Shown here piece after piece: positions 16,078-23,600 of a stretch of DNA of 64,000 bases (position 1 is its first letter; each line of letters begins with the position of its first letter). The position numbers and the translations under genes are program-made. The DNA comes from Bryobacterales bacterium (GTDB taxonomy: Bacteria > Acidobacteriota > Terriglobia > Bryobacterales > Bryobacteraceae). The DNA lies in contig JAEUQE010000004.1 of assembly GCA_016789785.1 (NCBI GenBank), positions 1 through 64,000 on the forward strand, in the 5' to 3' direction. The notes beneath the pieces were generated by a model. It was not told the origin of the DNA and ran no database searches. It worked only from the letters and a program-made list of their open reading frames with translations.

Positions 16078-16453
16078 TCACACCCGCCCCAAGCGCAAGT
16101 CCGGCGAGATTCGACGAAGATCCGCAACATCGCTGGTCACGACCGGTTGTTGGGCGGGTTGCCCGCATATGACCAAGTGAGCATCGGCGATATCCGCCGT
16201 TCCGGTTCTCGCCAGCTACTAGCCCACGGCCGTCGCGCCTGGCCCGTCGAGTGGGATCAGGCCGGCGCCGGGCTGGCGAATCAGCCGGGAAAGCGTGCCT
16301 GCCGGGCGGGGTTACGCATGGCCTGCGCCAGCGCCGTGGCGGGAATCGTGACACGAAGACCGCTTTCCATGGTTCGTGCCAGCAACGCAACAACCCGGCG
16401 ATCATTGCGATCGATGGCGATCAACGCACAGGCATCGAGCCGAGCCGCTCACG
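16078..16453 (-). pseudogene. vapC: Decayed VapC-like PIN-domain toxin
   Basis: Reading across frames recovers a PIN toxin: DACALIAIDRNDRRVVALL, then VTIPATALAQAMRNPARQAR, then after a frameshift RLIRQPGAGLIPLDGPG, two in-frame stops (TAG TAG), and LARTGTADIADAHLVICG with VVTSDVADLRRISPDLRLG. The order and the acidic residues are those of the VapC PIN nuclease. A third indel lies near the start. It follows the vapB-like gene on the same strand, in the usual VapBC order, and is certainly not functional. Confidence 0.8.
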
Positions 16454-16714
16454 CCGCCTGACCGTTCCGCCTGCCTCGCCGCTTCGGTGTTGCCAAAATC
16501 GCATCGGCCAGTCCCGTTCCTTCTTTGTGAGCGGGCCTCCGGTCGGCTGGAGCGCCTCCTTGAGCATCTGCCGCCGCTCCGCTCCATCAGCAAGAGCGAT
16601 ACCAATAGCGTGCTTCACAAAGGCAGAGGTATTTGCGGCCTGCCCGGCGGCGACCAAGGCTCGGATTTCACGCAGCTCTTCGTCTTCCACCGTGATCGTA
16701 ATCTTGGTCGCCAT
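16421..16714 (-). pseudogene. vapB: VapB-like ribbon-helix-helix antitoxin with shifted tail
   Basis: From ATG 16714 the frame gives MATKITITVEDEELREIR, then NTSAFVKHAIGIALADG and GGPLTKKERDW, typical of the antitoxin partner of PIN toxins. After ERDW the frame is off by one base: restoring a single G near 16520 would give ADAILATPKRRG and a stop at 16449, overlapping the toxin start as in intact modules. The DNA-binding half is intact, so a repressor fragment could still be made. Confidence 0.75.
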
Positions 16715-16737
16715 ACCAGACTGCCTGTGCCGATTGC

Positions 16738-17799
16738 CTACTGCTGTTCGAGAATGGCGAAGTCGCCGGGATTCCAGGCCTGAGCGATCACGTAGAGCTT
16801 GTTGTTGTACTCGCGAACCACGGCGTTGTGGATGTGCTGGAAGTTGGCGAGACCAAGATCTTCCTTCGGCATGATGGTGGACACGAGCTGATCGTTCTCC
16901 ATCAGGTAAATAGGCGCGCCCTTGCTGCGATCGGGTCCATGGAGCGAGCCAACCACGGCGTACTTGCCGTGATAGTAGATGTCGCAAGGGAAGGAGCCGA
17001 GCGGCATGCGCAGCGTGGAAAGGTACTGCCCGTGGCGCGTGAAGCGGTCGATTTCGGAGTTGGGCCGGTCGGCGACGTCAATGCGCTTCGTGCCTGGCGG
17101 GACCGTGATGCCGTGGCCCGTGCCGAACTGCCCGGGGCCGGATCCGCGTCCACCGAAAGCAAGGTCGTTCCACTCAATGTTGAACGGCTTCCAACTCTTA
17201 ATGCGCGCGGTCAACACGTAGTCGAGATTCGAGTAGCCAGTTGTGATGTAGACGGTGCCGTCGAGATGCTCGGTGTCGGTGGGGATGAAGTTGCCGCGTC
17301 CGGCGAAGTAGTCGGTGGCGGTGGGATAGCCGAGGTCCTTGGAGCCGTCGGGCGGGGTCAATGTGTGTAGCAGCTTGCCGTTGAGGTCGGTGATGAACAC
17401 ACGATTGGCCGAGTTTCCGGGGAACATGAGGTAGGGCGTACCATCGGGGCCCTCGAAGATCGTGGTGTTGTGCATGTTCGTGTCGCGCATTTCGGGCGGG
17501 GTGGGGAGCATGCGCGTGGACTTGAGGTCGGCACTGATCTGGACGATGCCGGCGCCGGGAAGCGCGAAGTAGGTTTCGCCTTTGCCGGGGCGGCGGTCGA
17601 TGGCGAAGCCGCCATGCGCCGCTTTGAGGATCTTTTGTGCTTCGGCGGGCAAGTGCGAGGAAGTGTACATCACGCGGAACTTGAGCTTGCCATTGCCGGA
17701 GACGGCGTTCGATTGGCCATGCGCGATGGAGCGGCTGGTGGCAGCCCAGCCCAGCGCCAGCAGGCCGAGAAACACACTACTGAGGAGGAATCGCTTCAT
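16738..17799 (-). CDS. Secreted NHL-type beta-propeller protein
   Basis: A 353-residue protein with a signal peptide (MKRFLLSSVFLGLLALGWA). The mature part is made of repeated units with the NHL/propeller look: FITDLNGKLLHTL, FGGRGSGPGQFGTGHGITV, IDVADRPNSEIDRFTRHGQY, YGKYAVV-like strands and HNAVVREYNNKLYVIAQ. GPGQFGTGHGI is close to the classic NHL GxGxFxxPxGI motif. Such proteins bind ligands or act as extracellular lyases or dehydrogenases; I cannot pick one. It stands alone between toxin-antitoxin remnants. Confidence 0.7.
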   Translation of the reverse strand: MKRFLLSSVFLGLLALGWAATSRSIAHGQSNAVSGNGKLKFRVMYTSSHLPAEAQKILKAAHGGFAIDRRPGKGETYFALPGAGIVQISADLKSTRMLPTPPEMRDTNMHNTTIFEGPDGTPYLMFPGNSANRVFITDLNGKLLHTLTPPDGSKDLGYPTATDYFAGRGNFIPTDTEHLDGTVYITTGYSNLDYVLTARIKSWKPFNIEWNDLAFGGRGSGPGQFGTGHGITVPPGTKRIDVADRPNSEIDRFTRHGQYLSTLRMPLGSFPCDIYYHGKYAVVGSLHGPDRSKGAPIYLMENDQLVSTIMPKEDLGLANFQHIHNAVVREYNNKLYVIAQAWNPGDFAILEQQ

Positions 17800-17826
17800 G
17801 TTGGGGGACCCAGAGAGTCAATTAGA

Positions 17827-18063
17827 TCACAGTCGCGCGGGCGGTTGCACTGATGATGGGGCTGCGATCCTGGCCGTGTCTTCTCCGCTTTCAATCATGT
17901 CGGCGAGCACTTGGAGCGCGATCGCTTTTACCTTACGAACAGCTTCGATCTCGGTGACGCCGTACGCCATCACGCCAGGCAGATCGGGCACCGAGGCAAG
18001 AATCCTGCCGTCTTCTTCGCGCTCGATTTCCACACGAACCGGATCGATGGTGACCATTACCAT
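17827..18063 (-). CDS. Orphan HicB-like antitoxin
   Basis: A 78-residue protein with the HicB core: VEIEREEDGRILASVPDLPG, then VMAYGVTEIEAVRKVKAIAL. The HicB fold is an RNase-H-like domain that neutralises the HicA RNA-cutting toxin. No hicA-like frame is present on either side: 18064-18096 is too short and the upstream gene is a large secreted protein. It may be an orphan antitoxin or a HicB-like regulator, in line with the other toxin-antitoxin remnants nearby. Confidence 0.7.
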   Translation of the reverse strand: MVMVTIDPVRVEIEREEDGRILASVPDLPGVMAYGVTEIEAVRKVKAIALQVLADMIESGEDTARIAAPSSVQPPARL

Positions 18064-18096
18064 TCCAGTGTATCTGGATGCGGTTGCGAGGGAGGC

Positions 18097-19998
18097 TCAT
18101 CTCGCCGGGGCTCTGCGATCGGGCACTGTGGGCAGGTTGCCTGGTTTCGGGCTCTCCTGATCGAAGAGGCGTTCGTAATCCTCCCAGCGCGAAACCATGA
18201 TTTTCACTTTGCGGCGAAGCTGATCGGCGAGATCCGGGCCGAGCACGCGGATGCTCTCTTCCTGCGGAGTTTTGGCTGTCTCGATCAACACACCCTGGGT
18301 GGACGTCAGGAGATCGGCGAGGATGATGCTGTTGTCCATCTCGCGGCGGGCGAGGTCTTTGATGGCGCGCCATTCGGTGATGTCGGTGAGGTGCTCCTGG
18401 AACTCGATGGGGCGGCGGAGGCGGCCGTTGCGGGCGAAGTCGAGGAGGTACTGATATTCGAGGGCGCCGCGGCAGTTGTCCACGAGGATGCTGAAAGCCT
18501 GCATGCGTTTGTCGAGTAACTCAAGTTCCGATTTCGCGGCGGGTGCGTTGATGGACCGGAGGTCGGCGCGGGCACGGGTCAGGTCCAACTGCATGCGGGC
18601 GAGGATGTTGCCCGAGACGGCCATGCCGCCGAGACCCTGATACTGGCGGGTGCCTTGGATATCGCCAAGATCCTGCGCGCGGATTTCGCTGCGTGCCTGG
18701 AAGAGGTACGGGCGGTAGTAGCTGGTTTCGGAATCCTTGAGTTCCTGCGGAAAGGGCACCCAGGGCCTCGTGAGCCAGCGCTGGTGCACGGAGGCGATGT
18801 AGAAGAGCGTACCGCCGAAGTTGAGGATATCGGCGTCGCGCTGGATGCGGTGAAGCGCCATCCATGCACTGACGAGTGCGCCCGCGTTGGCCTGTCCCAC
18901 GCGCGCGGCGGCGATGGAGTGGAGCAGTCGCGCGCGGCTCGCGTCATCAGTGGTGGGCTTCTTGCGGAATTGATTGTAGATTTCGAAGTAGAGCGGGGTG
19001 TCGTAACGGTCACCGATGAGGTAGAAGAGACGCGGCGCTTCGGTTCTAGCGGCTTGCTCGAGTTCTTCGAGATAGCGAACCGGCAAGGGCAGGCCCTGGG
19101 CGGGATAGAACGGGTAGAAGTAATCGAGGAGGAAGCCTGCGACGGCCTTGTAGCGTGTGGCGTTGGGTCCTTCGAAGTTGGCGACGGCCATGCCGGGTCC
19201 GAGTTTGGTGGCGACGAGTTCGGGGGCCGGTTCGCGGACCCATTCGGCGTCGATTTCGAGAGGGCCGGGGCGAGCATCCCGAGCGCCCTGCTGGAGGGCG
19301 GCGAAGAAGTCGTGATAGCGCTGGTGCATCTTGCGCTCGCGGAAGAGGAAGCTGCCGTTGGGGCCTTGATAGACGCCTGTGGACCAACTCATGCCGGAGC
19401 CCGAGTCGTTGGTGTGGAGCGAGAGAACTTCGATTTCGGGGCAGATGGCGAGGAGTTTGCGGATGGACTCGCGGTAGAGGGCGAGGACCTCGGGATGGTC
19501 GATGGAGGGGGCGAACCGAGGGACGCGCGAACGGAGCGGATGATCGACCTGGGGCCCGCGCCAGAGGGGATGGGCTTCGTAGACGCGTTCGGGCAGGATT
19601 TGGGGTTCGAAGGTGGTGAAGGCGGCTTTGAGTCCAAGTTTGCGGAGTACTTCGCAGCGTTCGCGGAGGATGGCGAGGACGCGGGCGGAGTATTCCTTGG
19701 GGAGGAAGGGTTCGAGGGCGGCCGGGATGGAGACCTTGAGGAGGCCGACATTGGAGACGGCCCAGGCGGGATAGGGGTCGCCGGGAGTGTCCATTTGCCA
19801 CATCGCCCAGGGAAGGTCTTCGGCGGTGATGACGATGTGGGTGGCGCCGGATTGCTTGGCTTGGCGGGCGAAGTCTTCAAATGCGGTGATGGAACCGGAG
19901 TAGCGTCCGAAGATGACTGTTTTGAAGCGGGCGTTGACGGCGTGTCCGGTGGTTGTTGCGGTGATGAGGAGGAGAAGGATTGAGATGAGTCGCGACAT
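18097..19998 (-). CDS. Large secreted TIM-barrel-like protein, glycoside hydrolase-like
   Basis: A 633-residue exported protein with a signal peptide (MSRLISILLLLITATTTGHA). The first 330 residues look like a (beta/alpha) barrel of the glycoside hydrolase type: GATHIVITAEDLPW, LGLKAAFTTFEPQ, EIEVLSLHTNDSGSGMSW and PLEIDAEWVREP carry carboxylates at strand ends. The rest is helical, with LARREMDNSIILADLLTSTQ near the end. I do not recognise a numbered family. It probably acts on a plant or microbial polysaccharide; this is inference from fold-like features only. Confidence 0.6.
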   Translation of the reverse strand: MSRLISILLLLITATTTGHAVNARFKTVIFGRYSGSITAFEDFARQAKQSGATHIVITAEDLPWAMWQMDTPGDPYPAWAVSNVGLLKVSIPAALEPFLPKEYSARVLAILRERCEVLRKLGLKAAFTTFEPQILPERVYEAHPLWRGPQVDHPLRSRVPRFAPSIDHPEVLALYRESIRKLLAICPEIEVLSLHTNDSGSGMSWSTGVYQGPNGSFLFRERKMHQRYHDFFAALQQGARDARPGPLEIDAEWVREPAPELVATKLGPGMAVANFEGPNATRYKAVAGFLLDYFYPFYPAQGLPLPVRYLEELEQAARTEAPRLFYLIGDRYDTPLYFEIYNQFRKKPTTDDASRARLLHSIAAARVGQANAGALVSAWMALHRIQRDADILNFGGTLFYIASVHQRWLTRPWVPFPQELKDSETSYYRPYLFQARSEIRAQDLGDIQGTRQYQGLGGMAVSGNILARMQLDLTRARADLRSINAPAAKSELELLDKRMQAFSILVDNCRGALEYQYLLDFARNGRLRRPIEFQEHLTDITEWRAIKDLARREMDNSIILADLLTSTQGVLIETAKTPQEESIRVLGPDLADQLRRKVKIMVSRWEDYERLFDQESPKPGNLPTVPDRRAPAR

Positions 19999-20134
19999 GG
20001 CTGGGGTCCTCGGTGGGACGCAAATTCGAATGGCGTGATTCCGTTTTCAGGATAGCGGATTTGCGGGTTGCTTCGGCCTCGGGAGAGCAGGGGCCGGCGA
20101 TGCTGTTTGGGGGCGGCTGGCTGTGATCGCGCCG

Positions 20135-20863
20135 TTACAGATAGTGCGGCAACATCTGTCGCCACGCGGCTGGATTGTGGGAGGTGCCGTCCCAAATTGC
20201 GAGCGTATTGGCGACGCCTTTGCTGGATAACGCGGCACTGAGATGGATGTTGGAATCGCGGAAGAAATCTCTCTCCCCGACGGCGAAAATGACTTCCAAT
20301 TTCCGCAACTGGCCAAGGAGACGATTCTCGGTGAGGTTTGGCACAAAGTGGGTGGGCATGTGGAAGTAGATGTCTTCGGAGTAATAGCCGTCGAAGAGAT
20401 CGGGGAAGAAACCGAATGAACGGGTCAAGTCATAGCGTCCGCTGAGGGCGACGATCTTGCCGAACAATCCCGGGTGCCGGAGGGCGATGTTGGCCGCGTG
20501 ATAGGCACCGATACTGCAGCCATGGGCGATGAGGAAGGGATTTGGGTTTGAGTCGCGGATGAACGGGATGACTTCGCTGAGCAGATACTGCTCGTACTGA
20601 TTGTGCCTGGTGATCCGCTTGTGGTGATCAGAGCAGCGGCAATAGAACGTCTCGGAATCCAGGCTGTCGACGCAGAACAACTGGATCAGGCCGCCATTGA
20701 TCGAACCAGCCAGTGCGGCGGCGAGGCCCCAGTTTTCGTAGTCGTAAAAGCGGCCCTGGCGGGTTGGAAAAGCGAGGACCGGCGCTCCGGCGTGACCGAA
20801 AACGAGTAACTCCATTTCCCGGTTCAGGCGAGGGCTATGCCAGCAGTGGTACTCGCGTCTCAC
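20135..20863 (-). CDS. Putative esterase (alpha/beta hydrolase)
   Basis: A 242-residue cytosolic protein of the putative-esterase (esterase D-like) family. The nucleophile elbow HGCSIGAYHA fits G-x-S-x-G with Ser near residue 118; VFGHAGAPVLAFPT forms the oxyanion strand; the histidine is probably in DGTSHNPAAWRQMLP at the end and the acid in AVGERDFF. Normal family length. Start is GTG 20863. The next gene upstream on the same strand, 27 bases away, is another serine hydrolase, so the two may be one unit. Confidence 0.8.
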   Translation of the reverse strand: MRREYHCWHSPRLNREMELLVFGHAGAPVLAFPTRQGRFYDYENWGLAAALAGSINGGLIQLFCVDSLDSETFYCRCSDHHKRITRHNQYEQYLLSEVIPFIRDSNPNPFLIAHGCSIGAYHAANIALRHPGLFGKIVALSGRYDLTRSFGFFPDLFDGYYSEDIYFHMPTHFVPNLTENRLLGQLRKLEVIFAVGERDFFRDSNIHLSAALSSKGVANTLAIWDGTSHNPAAWRQMLPHYL

Positions 20864-20890
20864 ATCTATGGGTACCGTGCCCGTGTTGCG

Positions 20891-21505
20891 TTATGAAGTC
20901 GGTTCGATGAGAAGTTGCTTTCGATACGGCTGGAGGAGTTCCGCCCAGAGCCTGTAGCCGGAGCGGCTCAAATGGAGACCATCGTCGAGGAAGAAGAGCG
21001 GGTCAGGTTTGCCATCCGGAGTCAGCATGGCGGCGAGCGTATCGACGAACAGTGTTCCGGAACCGCGGCGGTGGATGAAGTTTGCGATGCGGTTGTTGGC
21101 CTCGACGATCCGGCCGAGAATGGATGCTCTGGCGGGACTTGGCTTGATTGCGAGGAAGGCGAACGGAACACCGCCGAGGGACTGGTCGACTTTCGCCTGG
21201 AATTGCTCGAAACTTGCCACCACCTGATCGACGGTTCTGCCGTCGCCCAGATCATTGTCGCCGGCGTAGAGCACGAGCGACGCTGGACGCACCGGCATCA
21301 CGAGCCGTTCGAAGAAGTGAACACAGGCGGCCAGGGTGGAGCCCCCGAAGCCGCGGTTCAGGACACGGTCCGAGGCGAGGTCCTGGGCCAGGGTATCCCA
21401 CATCCGAATGGAAGAACTGCCGTAGAAGACGGTCAGGCAAGGGCGGACTTGTCCGGCTCTTGCGGCCGACTCAAGAAGTGCGACTTCGGGTTCGTACCAT
21501 TCCAC
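20891..21505 (-). CDS. SGNH/GDSL-type hydrolase
   Basis: A 204-residue lipase/esterase of the SGNH fold: block I FYGSSSIRMW (Ser nucleophile), block II RGFGGSTLA, block III YAGDNDLG (Asn) and block V DDGLHLSRSGYRLW (Asp-x-x-His). These give the full catalytic set. No signal peptide is seen, so it acts in the cytosol or on incoming acyl compounds. Start is GTG 21505. It is 27 bases upstream of the esterase gene. Confidence 0.88.
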   Translation of the reverse strand: MEWYEPEVALLESAARAGQVRPCLTVFYGSSSIRMWDTLAQDLASDRVLNRGFGGSTLAACVHFFERLVMPVRPASLVLYAGDNDLGDGRTVDQVVASFEQFQAKVDQSLGGVPFAFLAIKPSPARASILGRIVEANNRIANFIHRRGSGTLFVDTLAAMLTPDGKPDPLFFLDDGLHLSRSGYRLWAELLQPYRKQLLIEPTS

Positions 21506-21561
21506 TCATTCAAGGTAGCAGCAGGTGGGTCGCTGGACGGGTGGATTCGCCACCGGGTGGT

Positions 21562-21652
21562 AACGCGTTTTTGACATTGGTGTAGTGGTGGATCGGGTAT
21601 GGGATCGCAGACCGTTCGTCCTGACTCTGGAGGCAGCCCAAGCCGCGATCAT
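21562..21652 (+). repeat. Truncated copy of the metallophosphoesterase 5' end
   Basis: This stretch resembles 22622-22712: both have ACGCGTT, TTGACATT, a GATCGCAGAC block and an Ala-rich signal-peptide-like coding start. The copy at 22622 is the promoter and Tat signal of an intact gene; this one is cut off where the BrnTA module begins. The repeats thus flank the toxin-antitoxin insertion. Confidence 0.6.
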
Positions 21653-21742
21653 GGCAACGCCGGCTCTGCGAAACGGACGTCACAGCCATTCGAGGCTACT
21701 GCCCGAGCGAAATCCCCATGCTTCGGCCGGCGTCGCGCCAAT

Positions 21743-21762
21743 CGCAACGTATATACGTTGCG
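21743..21762. promoter_or_regulatory. Perfect 20-bp palindrome, likely BrnA operator
   Basis: CGCAACGTATATACGTTGCG is a perfect palindrome placed just before the toxin gene and touching a -10-like TACAAT (21764-21769). The central 14 bases are kept in copy 2. BrnA-type antitoxins repress their own promoter, so this is the expected binding site. Confidence 0.7.
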
Positions 21763-21767
21763 ATACA

Positions 21768-22058
21768 ATGTGCGCAGGTGGCCAGTGGAATCGAACTGGA
21801 TTGGATGACGAGAACAGAAAACACCTCGCTGCCCACAAGGTCGCGCCCGCGGAGTTCGAGCAGGTGCTGGACAACGATCCTATCGACTTGGCTTTCGATG
21901 TGATCGACGACGAAGAACGGTACCGTTCTGCCGGCCTTACGAATCGCGGCCGCTTGTTGTCAGTGGTGTGGACAATTCGCAACGGCAAGGTGCGTGCCAT
22001 TACCGCCTTTCCAGCCAGCGTATCCGACCGGAAGGCTTTTCGGGAGAAACCCAAATGA
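21768..22058 (+). CDS. brnT: BrnT-like toxin, copy 1, with altered N-terminus
   Basis: A 96-residue RelE-fold ribonuclease toxin of the BrnT type: ENRKHLAAHKVAPAEFEQVL, then ERYRSAGLTNRGRLLSVVWT and RKAFREK. Compared with copy 2 at 33368, one G is missing in a GGG run near 21804, so the first dozen residues are read in another frame (MCAGGQWNRTGL instead of GIEFDWD). The F-x-W-D strand that BrnT proteins usually begin with is lost. The rest is intact and overlaps the antitoxin start by four bases. It may be inactive or weakened. Confidence 0.75.
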   Translation: MCAGGQWNRTGLDDENRKHLAAHKVAPAEFEQVLDNDPIDLAFDVIDDEERYRSAGLTNRGRLLSVVWTIRNGKVRAITAFPASVSDRKAFREKPK

Positions 22059-22399
22059 AGAAGCAGTTGGAGAAAAAAGCGAAGCGTGTGATGCCGGCCT
22101 TTGCCAGCGAGGCGGAAGAGGCCGCGTGGTGGTATGAGAACCGCGGCCAGCATGGGAAAGAACTACTCGCCGCCGTGAAAAGCGGCGAGGCTCAAGTGTT
22201 GACCAAGGCGAAGTTGCGGGAGCGGATCGCTGCGTCCAAGAAACCGGCATCTCCCGTGGTGGCGCTCAGGATTCCCGCAGCAGACTTGGCTTTGGCCCGA
22301 AAGCAGGCTGAACGCAAGGGGCTGCCTTACCAGACGTACATCAAATCGCTGCTGCACGAAACACTAACCAAGCGGGAAAAACGTAAGGTGGGCTGGTAG
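22055..22399 (+). CDS. brnA: BrnA-like ribbon-helix-helix antitoxin, copy 1
   Basis: A 114-residue protein; ATG overlaps the toxin stop (ATGA). The end carries a CopG/BrnA-type DNA-binding and toxin-binding domain: VVALRIPAADLALARKQAER followed by GLPYQTYIKSLLHETL. The first half is acidic and helical (FASEAEEAAWWYENRG). It should bind the toxin and repress the palindrome at 21743. It differs from copy 2 at only a few residues (WWYENRGQ vs WWHENRSE). Confidence 0.82.
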   Translation: MKKQLEKKAKRVMPAFASEAEEAAWWYENRGQHGKELLAAVKSGEAQVLTKAKLRERIAASKKPASPVVALRIPAADLALARKQAERKGLPYQTYIKSLLHETLTKREKRKVGW

Positions 22400-22621
22400 T
22401 CCGGCTGGTTCGAACCAAGTGCTCACGGCGCCGTGCCTCAGGGTTGACTGAATTCGAATGGCCGAGCTGTTTCAGTTCCTGATTGCAGAGCCGGTCATTC
22501 CTGCAATGCTCTGGTGCAAGCGTTCCGGAAAGCTGGCCATGATGCCCACCAACAATAGTTGAGTGGGCTTCCCATGCAATAGCTGCTCTCAAAGAACGCA
22601 AGGCGCTGGTTGCCACGTGGT

Positions 22622-22712
22622 CACGCGTTATTGACATTCGTGTGGTAGCGTATCGGGGCATGGATCGCAGACAGTTCGTCCGAACCGCTGGAGCGGCAGC
22701 CGCCGCTGCGAT
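22622..22712 (+). repeat. Intact copy of the repeated 5' region
   Basis: Promoter-proximal and signal-peptide region of the metallophosphoesterase, similar to 21562-21652. Both contain TTGACA (22631-22636 here). Confidence 0.55.
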
Positions 22713-23550
22713 GACACAACTCCCGGCAGCGGGCGCCGGCAAGTTCCGATTCGTTCACTTCACCGATACGCATATACAGAAGGAATTGAAGGCGGATCAG
22801 GGGGTGGCGAAGTGCTTCGACCGGATCGCCAAGCTACGGCCCGACTTTTGTCTCGCCGGCGGCGACCTGGTGTTCGATGTTCTCGAAACCGGCAAGCCGC
22901 GTGCGAAGGAGCTATTCCAACTCTACGGCGAGGCTGTGAAGAGGCTGGAATGTCCAGTCCATTCGTGCCCCGGCAATCACGACTACTTTGGCGTGTTCGA
23001 GAAGAGCGGTGCGTCACCGTCCGATCCGGACTATGGAAAGAAGATGTTTGAGGACCGCATCGGGCCGCGCTACCGCAGCTTCGACCACAAGGGATGGCAC
23101 TTCATCACACTGGACACCGTCTTCATCGAAGGGCGCCGCTACAAGGGCTACGTGGATGAAGAGCAGATGAAGTGGCTGGCCGGGGATCTTGAGAAGTCGG
23201 GTAATTCCAAGCCGGTGATTGTGCTTTGCCACATTCCTCTGGTCACCGCGGCGTTGCACCTTGTTGGGGAGTGGCGATCGTTGGGATCGGCCATCGTAGT
23301 GGAGAACTCCGCCGAGGTGGTCGCCCTGTTGGAGAAGTATCCGGTGAAGCTGGTTCTGCAGGGGCACACGCACATCAATGAGCGGGTCACGTGGAAGGGA
23401 ATCGACTTCATCACGACGGGCGCGGTCGCCGGCAACTGGTGGAAAGGACCGCGCATGGGATTCCCGGAAGGTTACGCGGTGCTCGATGTGAACGGCGATC
23501 AGGTGTCGTGGCGGTTTGCAAGCTATGGGTGGCAGGCGGTAGTGCTCTGA
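22660..23550 (+). CDS. Tat-exported metallophosphoesterase
   Basis: A 296-residue calcineurin-type phosphoesterase. DRRQFVRTAGAAAAAA is a twin-arginine signal. The five metal-binding blocks are all present: HFTDTHI, AGGDLVFD, CPGNHDYF, LCHIPLV and LQGHTHINE. It acts outside the cytoplasmic membrane on phosphate esters of unknown nature. ATG 22660 is preferred over 22642 because it puts RR in the right place. TTGACA at 22631 is a likely -35 element. Its first ~90 bases are also present upstream at 21562, on the far side of the BrnTA module. Confidence 0.88.
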   Translation: MDRRQFVRTAGAAAAAAMTQLPAAGAGKFRFVHFTDTHIQKELKADQGVAKCFDRIAKLRPDFCLAGGDLVFDVLETGKPRAKELFQLYGEAVKRLECPVHSCPGNHDYFGVFEKSGASPSDPDYGKKMFEDRIGPRYRSFDHKGWHFITLDTVFIEGRRYKGYVDEEQMKWLAGDLEKSGNSKPVIVLCHIPLVTAALHLVGEWRSLGSAIVVENSAEVVALLEKYPVKLVLQGHTHINERVTWKGIDFITTGAVAGNWWKGPRMGFPEGYAVLDVNGDQVSWRFASYGWQAVVL

Positions 23551-23600
23551 GAAGGCCGAAGCAATGCGATGCCCGCCAGCTCCTTTGGGGTCAGGCTGCG

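Larger units (their letters stand above)
21657..22399 (+). repeat. Inverted duplicate of the BrnTA module (copy 1)
   Basis: About 740 bases are shared with 33027-33765 in opposite orientation. The match starts with GCCGGCTC near 21658, covers operator, toxin and antitoxin, and ends at the antitoxin stop. Protein identity is above 90 percent by eye. Confidence 0.85.

Noticed and set aside
18655..19983. 442-codon plus-strand frame inside the barrel-like gene
   Set aside because: Composition is dominated by Gly, Glu and Asp as expected of an antisense frame of a GC-rich gene; the minus-strand protein has a signal peptide and sensible sequence.
22407..22416. GGTTCGAACC, the T-loop sequence of tRNAs
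   Set aside because: No acceptor stem, anticodon arm or D-loop can be folded around it; it is just a short palindrome after the BrnA stop.
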